A stretch of DNA of 64,000 nucleotides from Cryptomeria japonica (Eukaryota; Streptophyta; Pinopsida; Cupressales; Cupressaceae): NCBI RefSeq assembly GCF_030272615.1, contig NC_081413.1, positions 329,866,802-329,930,801 on the forward strand, in the 5' to 3' direction. The translations under genes were made by a program, and so were the position numbers. Below the pieces are notes generated by a model. That model had not been told where the DNA came from, searched no databases, and worked only from the letters and a program-made list of their open reading frames with translations. Below, piece by piece: positions 47,714-59,779 of this stretch; within the stretch, counting starts at the first letter, position 1; every line of letters begins with the position of its first letter.

Positions 47714-48304
47714 AGAAATGTGCAAAGGGAATTTGTAGAGCTCAGAAATATGCAATGAATTGGATTGTAATGAAAGTGACATGAAAATTTTTGTCTTATA
47801 ATATAATTCGAATGTGCAATGCATTCAATTGTGGTAGCTAGCTACTTTCAAATTTGAATTTTTGTGGGAAACAGTCGTTCATGTCATATTGAATAGGCAG
47901 TCCTCTATTGCTTCGAATTGTTCAGTTTTCTTCTACACACACACACATGTATATGTGTGAGTGTGAGTGTGTGTATGGACAATAACCATATATGTGTGTG
48001 TGTGTGTGTAGAATAACCATATAGGCACATTAAACTGTAAGAGAGCATTGAAATGAAACTGTAAACCGCATACAAAGAAATTGTCAATATACAAAGCATA
48101 ATGCAGCTACGAAGGAGTATAAACCATCATTGGACATCCAATATGGCTCTTAAGATTATTTACAGTGACTATATTGAAAGAAATGTTAGTTTACTGAAAA
48201 TAGTATAATTTAAATTGAAAGATTTATAACATTTAACATTGACTGTAGAAGGAATTTAGTTATTCAGTGTGTACCAATCTGAATGAGCGCCCTTGAATAA
48301 GGAA
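47714..48304 (-). repeat. Right inverted-repeat block (X' then Y'), order permuted
   Basis: 47,714-47,935 is the reverse complement of X (42,049-42,263). After an (AC)n/(TG)n stretch, 48,031-48,304 is the reverse complement of Y (42,259-42,531). A simple inverted repeat would place Y' before X', so the order here is permuted. Confidence 0.8.
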
Positions 48305-48329
48305 ACTATTGTTGATTACAAAAAGTTTT

Positions 48330-48393
48330 GTGGCTATATGGTTATTGTCCATATACATATAAAAATATATATAGACAATAACCATATAGCCAC
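48330..48393. repeat. 64-bp palindrome with perfect 20-bp arms
   Basis: GTGGCTATATGGTTATTGTC at 48,330-48,349 and its exact reverse complement at 48,374-48,393, with a 24-base AT-rich loop. Partial matches (GGACAATAACCATATA) occur at 47,976. Confidence 0.9.
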
Positions 48394-48459
48394 ATAACTT
48401 GAAACAACCATCATTATAGAACATATTATGATATTGTGTGTGTTTCTTCATGTATACAT

Positions 48460-48465
<6 letters not shown>

Positions 48466-48536
<71 letters not shown>

Positions 48537-48560
48537 TGTGTGTGTGTGTGTGTGTGTGTG
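48466..48560. repeat. (TA)n followed by (TG)n microsatellite
   Basis: About 65 bp of TA dinucleotides to 48,530, then TG dinucleotides from about 48,537 to 48,560. Simple sequence only. Confidence 0.95.
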
Positions 48561-48569
48561 TCTGTATAC

Positions 48570-51100
48570 TATAGTACCCCTCCTCGATCAAACTCTTTTT
48601 GTATCTATGTTTGACTTCAGTTGACTGTTCAGTGGAACATTATTATATATTGATTCAGATTTTATGCGATGTTATTTCATGCTTTATCTGGATTTGTGAT
48701 GTATGATTTTATGCAGTATCTCAGTGCTTATGATTAATGTTATTTTTATGGATCATTATCATGGACTGACACTTTTACCTTATATGTGTGATGCATTATT
48801 TATATGTTGTGTATTTGCATGTGTATGGGATGCGAGGGGATGATTTTCCTTCACTCGCTCCAGTGAGATAGGGAATGTCGCGATTCTCCTTCATCGGTGT
48901 GCGTGTCGTGTCTGTATATATATATATTTCTATATGCACATGTGGTTCTTTGGTGCAGGACATTGTAGGTACTAGTATTGGGTAGGTACGAGGTATCGAC
49001 TTCACCTAGTTTCACAGGTCTAAGTGTGCCTTATTTGTCCGATGGGAGTGGAGGAGATAGTTGTTGGACCCTAACTCGACTTGCAGTTACACTCGTGTGA
49101 GTGTTCTCAGTCGGTTGTCTTTCTCGTCTGGTCGGTATGTGAGTCATAGTGCTTTGGTTTGGTCATTTGTGAATCGTCATTTGATTATCCTTCATTTTGC
49201 GTGTTTCCATTTATTTAAATGGTTATTTAATTTAGTGAATTATGTTATTTTATGTTGGTGTAATTAGTTGATTATTATGCTCTTGAGTTTATTGATTTAA
49301 TTAAATTTAATGATTTGCTAGAATTACATGGTTAAATGGCTTATTTTATCGTGTAGAGTTGTATTGATATTTTGTGGAAGGAAATAAATAATTGCCTAGC
49401 CATTTAAGTTTTAAATGCTTATGTTGAAAGAAAGTATTGTGAAAATAGAAATAGAAAAATAATAAAAGCTTTTCTTTTTACCTTTCCATTTGACTTTTGT
49501 ATTTTATTTTGGAAAATAATTGTTTTTGGAAAAAGGGTAAATCTGATTGCTTTTTACTTTTTAAATAATTTAATCTAATTGGTGGAGAAAATTTTTAACC
49601 TAGAAAGTTTAAGTTGAAATTATTTTCCCATATATTCCTGGGAGTTCACGGGAATGGGAGAGCAGAAAATTTTAAAAGAGAAATTTGGAAAACCATTCAG
49701 GAAGAGGAGCTGGAGTTGGATTTGGTTGCAAGGACTGGGATTCTTCCATCATTTCGCTTGCCAGTTTGCTTGAAGGTTGGATAATCTCTTCTTGTCTGAA
49801 ATTTAATTTTGAATATTTTAGTTGCTTCTTGTGTGTTGGAAAAATGCAAATCTTTATCCTTGGTTGGGTAGAAGTTTCACTGTCAAGTCTTGTTACCCAA
49901 AATCTATCAATTGATATATCTCACACATTAATCAAAAGCTCTAAATCATTTCAAATACCTAGTTAGTCATGTGGCTAGTGAAAAATCCAATATTTTGCTC
50001 CAGCACCACTGTAATTATCATACCCAAGTAGGTTTCATTACTTACAAGTCAAGGCAAGAAAATAAAAGAAAATAGTGTTATGTCAATCTCAAGGCAAAAC
50101 AAAAAAAATGGTATATTACTGAAATATCACGCATACAAGTGCAACAAAAAAATCTTGACTGTGGGAACATGCAAGTAACTCCATCAGGGCTCTGGACACC
50201 TACTGGCAATGGAGCAATGTTTGAGAGATTATAGTGCATAACCTCGTCAGAGCCCTAAAAGCTTGTTGGCAGTGAGGCTCTATCCAGATTGCTTTTAAAG
50301 TAAGAATAACTCATGTAGCTAGCCACATAGGATTCCAAGGGTCTTTGATGGTTATAAGAGTCAAAATGAACTCAATTGCACCCATGGGCAAAAGAAGATC
50401 AAAATTTCAAGAATTGATGGAGAAGTTTTATTCGCCTCCATTCATAAATCTTGGTTACATAGTATTTTAGGTTGGATGTTCTAAGTATTTTAAGAATGGA
50501 TTGAACTCCTATCTCTGAAACGTTTCACACCTTTAATCCAATTAGTGCATTTCAGAATGAAAGACACACACACTCATCCTTGTTCGGATAGGAACTGCAT
50601 TTTTGTCATGCATCCTACATTAGCATAACTCATATCAAAAATTTATTGTTTCCATCGCATTATGCATCATCATGTTATCCTCATAGGTCTGCATACTTGG
50701 GGGCATAACTGAAACAATCCTAAAAAATAAAAAACGATCCTGAAAAAATCCTAAAAAATAAAAAATGATCTTGAAAAAATCCTAAAAAATCAATCAAAAC
50801 ATTTCAGATAAAAGTCCTGAAAAAAATTCTAAACATTCAAAAAAACGATCCTGAAAAAAATCCTAAACATACAGAAAAAGTCCAAAATCCAATCCAAAAA
50901 CATTCAAATATCAAAAAAAAAAACTTGCAATAAACTGTCTCGTAAGAATCAAACACCCCAACAGATGTCCAGCAAACACTTCGCACGAAGTTAAACAAAG
51001 GATACAACCAACTTATCAAAAATGTCTGCAATCAAGTTGATCAACTATCTAATCTATCGATTTATCAAACTATGAATGTGATCAACATCTTGTCTTAAAC
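48570..51100. other. Unassigned non-coding region, possible old retroelement LTR or leader
   Basis: 48,600-49,900 is T-rich, has no long frame and has the texture of a plant gypsy LTR or leader (GATGGGAGTGGAGGAGATAG near 49,039, TTGTTGGACC near 49,061), but I found no matching partner. 50,700-50,880 holds several imperfect repeats of (GATCCTGAAAAAATCCTAAA)n type. Nothing else is identified. Confidence 0.35.
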
Positions 51101-51884
51101 AAAATCAGTACACTTGAAACCAGACAGATCAGTCTTATACGGGGTCCAAAACTTCTAAAACTAGACATTATCAAAATCACATCAAACATATCAAAGCAAA
51201 GGCATAGTCAGTCTAACTGCTGAGTTTTGTCTATTTTTGGTTGACTCTTTTTATCAAATTGGTGAAGATCATTGTTTTTAGGTGCTCAAGGATATCCAAA
51301 AAGTGACTAGAGGAGTCGTGATGGGCATGGTCCTTTTCTTTTTTTGTTGTTTGTGGTTTGAACCAATGAAGTTCTGAGGTAATTGCTCTAGTGGGTGTCT
51401 GTGATAGGAGCATTCAACTTGTAAATGCCACACATACCTTGACCCCTAGTGTAATTCCCAGAATGGAGGGTTCATTCCTTGTTTGTTACGTGTTTGTTTC
51501 TTTGCAATAAGATATCTATACATCTTGGTTCCTTATACCCTAGTGTACAAAGCTTCATTGTTACATAATAAGGCTCAATGATGAAAATGTATTGCACTAT
51601 GAATAAAGACAAGAAGACTATTCATCATCAATCATATCATTTCATTTTTTTTTCTAATCTCATCATGTTGATTGTCTCTTCATATCATTCTCTCATCAAG
51701 CATTTTCTACTTGATCGTTCTTTCCAATCATTCTTTCATCTAACATGATCTCTCTCATCACTTAATTTCAATCTTTTCATCTATAATTCTATCATTTTCT
51801 CATATCAACTATTCTATCTATCGATCAATTATTCCTCACCTTCATCTATAATTGGCTTTTAGCTACTCATCTAGTTTTTATCTA

Positions 51885-52125
51885 TCTTCGTCTTATACAG
51901 GATGTATCCTTCCTGAAACCAGACGTTTTTGACCTATCATTTGTCTTATACGGGATGTATCCTTCCTGAAACCAGACATGATCATCTATCTTTGTCTTAT
52001 ATAGGATGTATCCTTCCTGAAACCAGACACATCAATCCTATGCAGGTTGCATCCTTCCTGAAACCAGATGTTTTGATCATTTTGTCTTATACAGGATGTG
52101 TCCTTCCTGAAACCAGACTTTATCT
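51885..52125 (+). repeat. Tat-5 3' hairpin array (five units)
   Basis: Five copies of the GTCTTATACAGGATGTATCC...TTCCTGAAACCAGAC block, in element sense, about 280 bp before the polypurine tract. Isolated half-units also appear near 51,118-51,145 (GAAACCAGACAGATC, GTCTTATACGGGG). Conservation of the pairing ends (GTCT/AGAC) and middle (CAGGA/TCCTG) matches Tat-1. Confidence 0.9.
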
Positions 52126-52404
52126 TTATCTTATCAATCCCATCAATCTTATCATTCAATCAATCTACAAATCACTTCAATCATTTCTTTTCTATAATCA
52201 AACTCATGCATGTCATAAATTAATCATTATTCATCGTTCATCTAACATTCTTCTTCTTTCGAGAGATCATTCATGTCTTCAATGCACAAACAATCTCTCA
52301 AGGGGGCATTATACCCTAGCGTCACCGGGGCATACTGGGGCAGTTTTTCTTTTCATTTTCTTTGAAACAATATCGTTTCAACATTGTCTCAAAGAGGGGC
52401 AAAT

Positions 52405-53870
52405 GTAGATACCTAAAAATGTCTCATTAATTCTACACTAATTATTTGTCTTTTTAATTAAGTAATTCTCTAATTATTTGATTAAACTAACTATTTCTTC
52501 TAATCATCGCCCTTCAACACTTCTAATTATTCTATTTCTATTCTCAAAATATTTTAACCAGTTAACCCTATCTCAAATATTAATTAAATATTAATATTTA
52601 ATTAATTACGACATTTTCCTTAGTTAAATAATCTTTATTATTTAATTAATTAGATCTCCTAAGTTTAAATAATTTCATTTGAATTATTTAAATTAATTAA
52701 TTAAATTCCTCCAAATCCCCAAATTATAATTTTACATAATTCCATCTAATTTCATTTCATAGTTCCTTAAATTCGAATTTCAATTAATTTCATTTAATTT
52801 CATATTTCCAAACTCACATTTCACCAAATCTGAATTTCAGTTAATTTCAAGTGCATTTTAGCATTCGAATGACCAAATTCAAATCCAAATTGAAAATGAA
52901 ATCAAATTCAATTTCAAATTCCTACAACACATGCTAAAATCAGAACTGATTGATCAAATCAGTTGTTTAATCAATTAACTCGTTAATCATCCTTTTTAAC
53001 TCAAAATCAGCTTTTTATGACTAATCCATCAATTCAGTCTTCTAATCCATCAATTCAGTCATCTCCCTAGTCCATTCAATTCACTAATCAATCAAGTGAG
53101 TTTACTAATCCATCTATTCAGTTCACTCTTCAATCAATTTAGTTGACTACCCAATCAAATGAGTTAAGAAATCAATCAACTCTATTAACTGATCAATCAA
53201 TTTCAGTTGTCTCCCAATCAACACTTGAGTTCTATTTCTCACTCCCTTTGTGTTGAAAATCTATAAATTCAACATCATTTTCTCAATTCAATCTAGCATT
53301 CAGCATCTAGCTTTTTTAGAATCATAGAATCATAGTCTTCAATATTGTTGTCTATCTTATGCAGTAAATCAAGTGCAATACCTGAGAGCCACCTACATCA
53401 ACAACAATGGAGAAGAGCAATGGAAGCCTTGCTATGTCAATTGAGGGAGTCTTAGATAGATTATTCTTTCAATTCAATTGATATTAGTTTTATTTCATTG
53501 TTATTTAGGAGTAATATTAATTAGATTTAGAGTTGTGATTCGCTCCTTGATAATCTGTTTTATGCAATTTATGCTTATTTATTGCCTGAAGAAGTTACCT
53601 TCATGAGAAGGAGCCTATGAATTCTTTAGCCTCCTAGGGAGTTTGGCAATGAATTAGTTTGAGAATTTGGTCCGTCTTTAAAAGGAAATCAAGCAGTTGA
53701 GGAGGCAGGACTAGACAAAATTAGGAGGAGACGACCCTCATTTTGTAGGCTTTGAAGGGCCATTCAAATTGACAGAGGATATCGAACTGGATGAACGTGG
53801 AACGTTGATTTTAGATGTAGTTAGTGCCTGCAAATGTTGAATATATGTTGAAATTTGTAATTTCTTTCTT
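52405..53870 (+). repeat. Tat-5 3' LTR, right end unclear
   Basis: Begins TGTAGATACC. The first 300 bp are rich in AATTAATTAAAT-type inverted runs, as in the U3 of Tat-1, Tat-3 and Tat-4. With no partner LTR in the window the end cannot be fixed. Confidence 0.6.
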
Positions 53871-54379
53871 CGTTTGTTTTTGGAAGTAATACATGTGGTG
53901 ATGAGTATTAATTGCCTATTTCCATGGTCTGATTTATATGTTCAAAATCTTTGGTCTATGTATGCCTCTGTAAGTGTAAAGAGGGACTGTTCATTGCATA
54001 AGAGATGTTTTTATTCACATATTGGGTTTCTGTCGCTTCGAGGGCAAAAATATTTTTGTGTTGTTATTATTTGTGGGAATCGTCATCATCATAATCTTGT
54101 TATTATTTTCCTCTTGCACCCATTCACAATTTGGCATCCACTTTACAATCATCAAATGATGTTCCACATTCCTTCTCACCATTTTAGTTTCTTTAAATAG
54201 CATAAACTTATTTCTATTTTCTTGTTTAAAGGCTAAGCTAGAAGTATATAATTCAATTAATCTAAGCTTTCTCCTTTCCTATTCCTTTTCTTACAATTGA
54301 ACGTGTTAGTTTAATTAGTACACACTAGAGAGATTGAATATTTACTTGTGTGTTATAGTAGTACATATTTTTATCTTTC
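53871..54379. other. Spacer, nothing identified
   Basis: No gene, array or repeat partner is recognised between the Tat-5 LTR and duplication copy B. A short open stretch on the plus strand at 53,874-54,200 has no coding features that I trust. Confidence 0.4.
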
Positions 54380-55081
54380 AATTAGATGTTAAGGAAAAGA
54401 CGTAAAGCATAATCTCTTATTTTGAACCTTTCAAGAAAATTCTAATTAACCTTTGTGGTATTTATGTGGCTTATATTTTTGCGATTTACAATGTGGGTTT
54501 TGGTCAACATTTACACATATTTATGACATTAGTATTTTTATGACCTAGATATTGACATATCTTATAGCTTAGAATTTTTTTTATTTTCTTAATAATATTT
54601 TTTTATTGGTATTGAAACATATATCCTATAATTTAAAGAACCAAAACCATATTGCCTACTTTTGTAATGTAATCAATAAGATATTTTTTAATGAATGACA
54701 ATGGAGTTGCTTCCATTCAAATGTTACATACTATTATAATGTATACATTAAACTATCCATATTCATAATATGAGACATTGGGACCTTACGTGCGATACTT
54801 GTAGTGATAGTTACAAAGTGATATAGCTTTTATAAGAATAGAAGGTACTTCATAACAAATTACTTTCCTCTATTGTAAACATTGAATACACTCATTATAA
54901 AAACTTATAATAACTTAGAAATATATATTTACTTTTAAACTTAAAGTTATCGAGATAAAGAATTAAATTCCATCATTCTAAATTATTTCCTAAAAAACAT
55001 TTTTCTTGTCTTCATTATGTATAAATACACATGTGCTTTTGATAACATTCTGATGCTCTAATCAATTAAACAAAAAAGGTT

Positions 55082-55323
55082 AGTCACATGATTCATAAAT
55101 CTTTGAGCATTATGAATTGAAGATTATAAATATAAAGTTATCATATGCATTTGCATGGGGTTAAGAATTAAAGTCCATCATTCCAGATTATTTCCATAGC
55201 TTAATCACATGATTCGTAAGCCTTTGAACATTATGAATTGAAGATTACAAACAAAAAGTTATCATATGCATTTGCATGGGCCGTTAATAATTAAAGTTCA
55301 TCATTCCAAATTATTTCCAAAAC
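55082..55323. repeat. 121-bp tandem duplication in the 3' flank of PPR-B
   Basis: Two copies share TTATGAATTGAAGATTA and AAAGTTATCATATGCATTTG (55,134 and 55,255). The matching part of copy A has no second copy, so it arose after the segmental duplication. Confidence 0.85.
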
Positions 55324-56675
55324 TATCTTGTCTTGCCTTCATTATATACACACATGCATGCTTACAATACTATTTCAACAGTTTAAAATAAATTAAACAA
55401 AAGTTGTAGCCACATGACATAAGTTTTTGAACATTATTAGTTGAACTACCTTGTATAAAATATTGACATGAGACAAGCACAAAAAATGAAGGTCCTTAAT
55501 GTAATTGTGATTAAAGGTTCTAAACAAATCTTAGATGCAACTTATAGAATTTACTCTTCACTAGATTCACTAAGTATGCAACTAATCCAAAATTATCTTA
55601 TTAAATAGAATTTAACCTTTATTATCATTTATTAGTTTGCTACAAGTGAATAAAGTAATGAATTTGTCCAAATTATGCATACAACTGTGATATTCTTTTT
55701 AATCCTATAGATCTCTCCATGTATTTCTTTAAAAAAATTATTCCCTTGATGCTTTTGAATTCATCTTCTTTTAAATCTATTCACTCCAAGAAATACTTTA
55801 TCTAGCTCTTTCACAACCACCTTGAAACCTACATCATATTAATGTTAATTTAGAAATCTCATCATACACAATTCTATAATATCATGAATAGGTGATTATA
55901 GTACAATATAGATTGTGATTTTATTTTTACATATATAAGTATTATTCCCTTTGCTGTACGATGAATCTATAAACCTTATTATGCATATTTTTGAGTGCCA
56001 AACAAATTTGCTAAACACAACATAACAAAATTGTAATTATTTTACTTCTTTATATATAAATTGTAATAATTTATTCCCAATTAAAACCAAACATATTGAA
56101 ATTAAATTAAATTCCAACATATTTGTAAATTCACAAATCTAATATCTACCTCATCAAACAAAAGGATATGAAGCAACATTAAAAATATATAATCATAAAT
56201 GAAACAAAATCTACATATAATATATAACCTAATCTAGAATTTGCAATTTAATCTCAAATGTTCAACCTAACACGGATATATTTAATTCAAACAAAAAAAA
56301 CTATACAAACGAGGGTTGTCGGTAAACCATCTTTCATTTTCTATGGGTGAAACATCATTCCATTTACTTGAAGATTCCTCATATTTTGATTTTCTTTACC
56401 TCATCTATCTTTTTATTTCATACATATGCAGATTCCTGAAAACAATTCAATGAAACCTCCATGCTATCATAAACTAGATTTTAACAGATACACCAACAAT
56501 ATATATAAGCACTGATCTGCATCGCACTCTATGCATCTAGTTTAGAAAGCTAAAATCGTGGTCTAAATTGCCAGATGCTCAAGAAAATGGAAAAGAAAAC
56601 TTTGTAAAACCTGAAAATAAAATTGTCCCTTCATTACTACTGCAGATCTGACAGAGCATATTATTGTAATTTTTT

Positions 56676-59600
56676 TTCATTTAGTATCACCAATAATCTC
56701 CACAAGAACATTGTCCCTGTTTAAAAATGATGGAAACAGTTTGCATCTCTCGCAACAATTTCTCTTTCAACAATATTGAAAATAATTTTCGTTGTAATGT
56801 GGCAATCAGTACACACTCTAAGATTCTTAACAGCTCTAATAGTTGTTCTATTGGGCTCATTTAACAAACCAAATGCAATTGCCAACTTTTCACTATGGTG
56901 GGAGAGAAATAATTCTTTTTCTTCCTCTACCACATCATTAAGTGACTGTCTTGAATCTGGAAAATATCCTGCTGCCTTCATCTCCAGAGCCAGTTTCTCC
57001 ACCTTTGCATAAATTTCCTGTCTGGATGTGCTCTGTCTCCTGCGCAAAAAGCATGTACAGTTTTATGGGCTTCAATCCAACTATATCCAGGGATCTTTTT
57101 AATTCCTCTATCTTTCATCAATCTCCTCACCATTTGAACCTCACCCCACCAGCCCACTTCTGCGTATATGTTAGAGAGAAGAACATAAGTAGCAGAATTT
57201 TTAATATCCAGATCGAAAAGCAGAGTCGCTGTATATACTCCTAAGCCTATATTCATATGCAATCTACAGGCACCTAGAAAACACGTCCACACAACTACCA
57301 TAGGTTTAACTGGCATCTTAATGATAAAGTTTAGGCTTTCTTCGAGATAGCCAGCACGGGCAATAAGGTCGACCATGCACATATAATGATTTACTGTAGG
57401 TGTAATGCAATAATGGTTATTCATGTGGTTGAAGTATGTAAGGCCCTCATCGACTAAACCTGAATGGCTGCATGCAAATAAAACAGAGGCAAAGCTCACA
57501 GTGTCAGGAAGTGTTCCAGAGTGTTTCATTGATTCAAAGATTTTGAGCGCATCCTTGCAAAATCCACTTTGTGCATATCCTGCAAACATGGCATTCCATG
57601 TGACCACATTTCTTTGAGGTAGGTTGTCAAACAGTTCACGTGCCTTGTCTATGTTTCCGCATTTTGAATACATGTCTACCAGGGCACTTGCAACTACAAC
57701 ATCTGACAAAAATCCACCTTTCATTATGCTTTGATGGATATCCATACCCTGGTTCAAAGCTCCCATTTTGGCACAGGCTCGAAGGATGCTGGGAAAGGTT
57801 GTGGAGTCTGGTTTTACACCTGCAAATCGCATTTGCTTGAAAGTTTGTAAAGCCTTTTCAATAAATCCATTTTGCACATATCCGACAATCATTGCAGTCC
57901 ATGATACCACGTCTCTATGAGGCATTCTGTCAAAAAGTTCACGTGCCTTGTCTATGCTTCCACATTTTGCATACATGTCTACCAGAGCATTTGTAATTAC
58001 AACATCTGACAAAAATCCACTCTCAATTATGATTTCATGGATGGCTGTCCCAACTTCCAAAGCTCCAATTTGAGCACAGGCAAGGACTATGCTAGCAAAG
58101 GTCGAAGGATCTGGCTTTACATCCGCCAGTTGCATCTGCTTAAAAGTTTCCAAAGCCTTTTCCACAAACCCATTTTGAACATATCCTCCAATCATCGCAG
58201 TCCATAAGACGACATCTCTTTGAGGCATTCTGTCAAACATTTCACGTGCCTTGTCTATGTGTCCGCATTTTGCATACATGTCTACTAGGGCACTTACAAC
58301 TATAATATCCGATAAAATTCCCCTTTCCGTTATGCTTTGATGGATATCAATACCATGTTCCAAAGCTCCCAACCTTCCACACGCTGGAAGGATGCTTGCA
58401 AAGGTTGTGGAATTTGGCTTTACACCTGCCAGTTGCATTTGTTTAAAAGTTTCAAGAGCCTTTTCAACAAATCCATTTAGTGCATATCCTACGATCATTG
58501 CAGTCCATGAGACCACATTTCTTTGAGGCATTTTATCAAACAGTTCAGATGCCTTGTCTATCCTTCCACACTTTGCATACATGTCTGCCAGGGCGCTTGC
58601 AACTACAACATTTGATAAAAATCCCTCTTCCGTTATCTTTTGATGAATTTCCATACCCTGTTCCAAAGCTCCCATTTTGACACAGACTGAAAGGATGCTT
58701 GCAAAGGTTGTGGAATTCAGCCTTACACCTGCCAATTGCATTTGCTTGATAGTTTCTATAGCGTTTTCAAGGAATCCATTTTGTGCGTAACCTGCAATCA
58801 TCGCAGTCCATGAAACCACATTTCTTTGAGCTATTTTGTCAAAGAGTTCACATGCCTTATCCATGCGTCCGCATTTTGCATACATGTCTACCAGGGCACT
58901 GGTAACTACAACATCTGACAAAAATCCCCCTTCCATTATGCTTTGATGGATACCCATACCCTGTCCCAAAGCTCCCATTTTGGCACACGCTGGAAGTATA
59001 CTAGCAAAGGTTGAGGAATTCGGCTTTACACCTGCCAATTGCATTTGCTTGAAAGTTTCTAAAGCCTTTCCAAGAAATCCATTTTGTGCATATCCTGCAA
59101 TCATGGCATTCCATGAGACCACGTTTCTTTGAGGCATTTTGTCAAACAGTTCACGTGCCTTGTCTATGCTTTCACATTTTGCGTACATGTCTACAAGGGC
59201 AGTTGCAACCACAACATTTGGGGAAATTCCTCTATCCTTTATGCTTTTATGAATATATATACCCTGTTGTAGAGCTCCCATTTCAGCACAGGCTGTGAGC
59301 ATGTTGGCAAATGTGAACTGATCGGGTTGGAAACCCGTTCGTTGCATTTGGTGAAATAGTGTGAGTGTCTCGTGAGGATAGCCATGTTTTCGGTACGCAG
59401 CAATAGTCATATTCCATGAGACGCTGTCTGGTTCTTTGATTTGGTCAAACACTTTAATAGCATCCACCAGGCTTCCGCACCTGTCATACATGTTAATAAG
59501 CTTATTCTGAAACATTGTGCGAGTGGTGAATGCAAATCGCCTGGGAACAATGAAAGAGTGAACATTTTTCCTTTGTGAAAGGGTATTCTTGATAATGCAC

Positions 59601-59734
59601 GTCTGCAACAACAGAAGATGTGTGAAGTCTCCATTGGGTTTTTGTGTAGTAAGAAGAATGTGCAGCGCCTCCTTCAACTGTCCCTCTCTACATAATGGTG
59701 TAAGATTGAAGTGAATGGTGGATGTCAATAGCAT
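56676..59734 (-). pseudogene. PLS-class PPR gene with frameshifted DYW domain (PPR-B)
   Basis: Paralogue of PPR-A, intronless, with about seven P-L-S units of about 101 residues, the E1/E2 region (VNHYMCMVDLIARAGYLEE) and the PGYSWIE box in one open frame. The start at 59,734 matches the PPR-A start (MLLTSTIHFNL against MTLPSTSHLNL); the frame is open upstream to a Met at 59,779. Near 57,030, a net loss of 4 bases relative to PPR-A moves the DYW domain out of frame, and the open frame stops near 56,978. The domain itself is well kept in another frame (HSEKLAIAFG, CTDCH). One extra T near 56,727 shifts it again just before a final CSCGDYW. It is either a recent pseudogene or a gene now making an E-class protein that lacks DYW. 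PPR-A would be the intact relative. Confidence 0.8.
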
Positions 59735-59779
59735 TTTACGATTCTTATTCAGTCTACGTCTACCATGATGATATTGCAA

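Larger units (their letters stand above)
51100..53870 (+). mobile_element. Tat-5: 3' end of a Tat-like gypsy element
   Basis: Plus-strand remnant. It has the same hairpin-unit array as Tat-1 (51,885-52,125), a GGGGCAT-containing stretch (52,300-52,340) and the polypurine tract AAAGAGGGGCAAA (about 52,391-52,404). It is then followed at 52,405 by an LTR starting TGTAGATACCTAAAAATGTC, like the other Tat-like LTRs. No pol is visible upstream. The left limit is arbitrary and the LTR's right end lies somewhere between about 53,480 and 53,870. Confidence 0.7.
54380..59757. repeat. Segmental duplication, copy B
   Basis: Partner of 35,835-40,990, in direct orientation about 18.6 kb away. Homology starts near 54,380 (ATTAGATGT(T/C)AAGGAAAAG) and ends near 59,757 (TTATTCAGTCTAC). 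It includes PPR-B and about 2.3 kb of its 3' flank. Confidence 0.8.

Noticed and set aside
48436-48624. Reading frames through the TA/TG microsatellites (also 43,223-43,426)
   Set aside because: They are simple-sequence artefacts (IYIYIY, VCVCVC).
53874-54200. Plus-strand frame of about 108 codons with hydrophobic residues
   Set aside because: T-rich sequence with no motif or conserved partner; a chance frame is likely.
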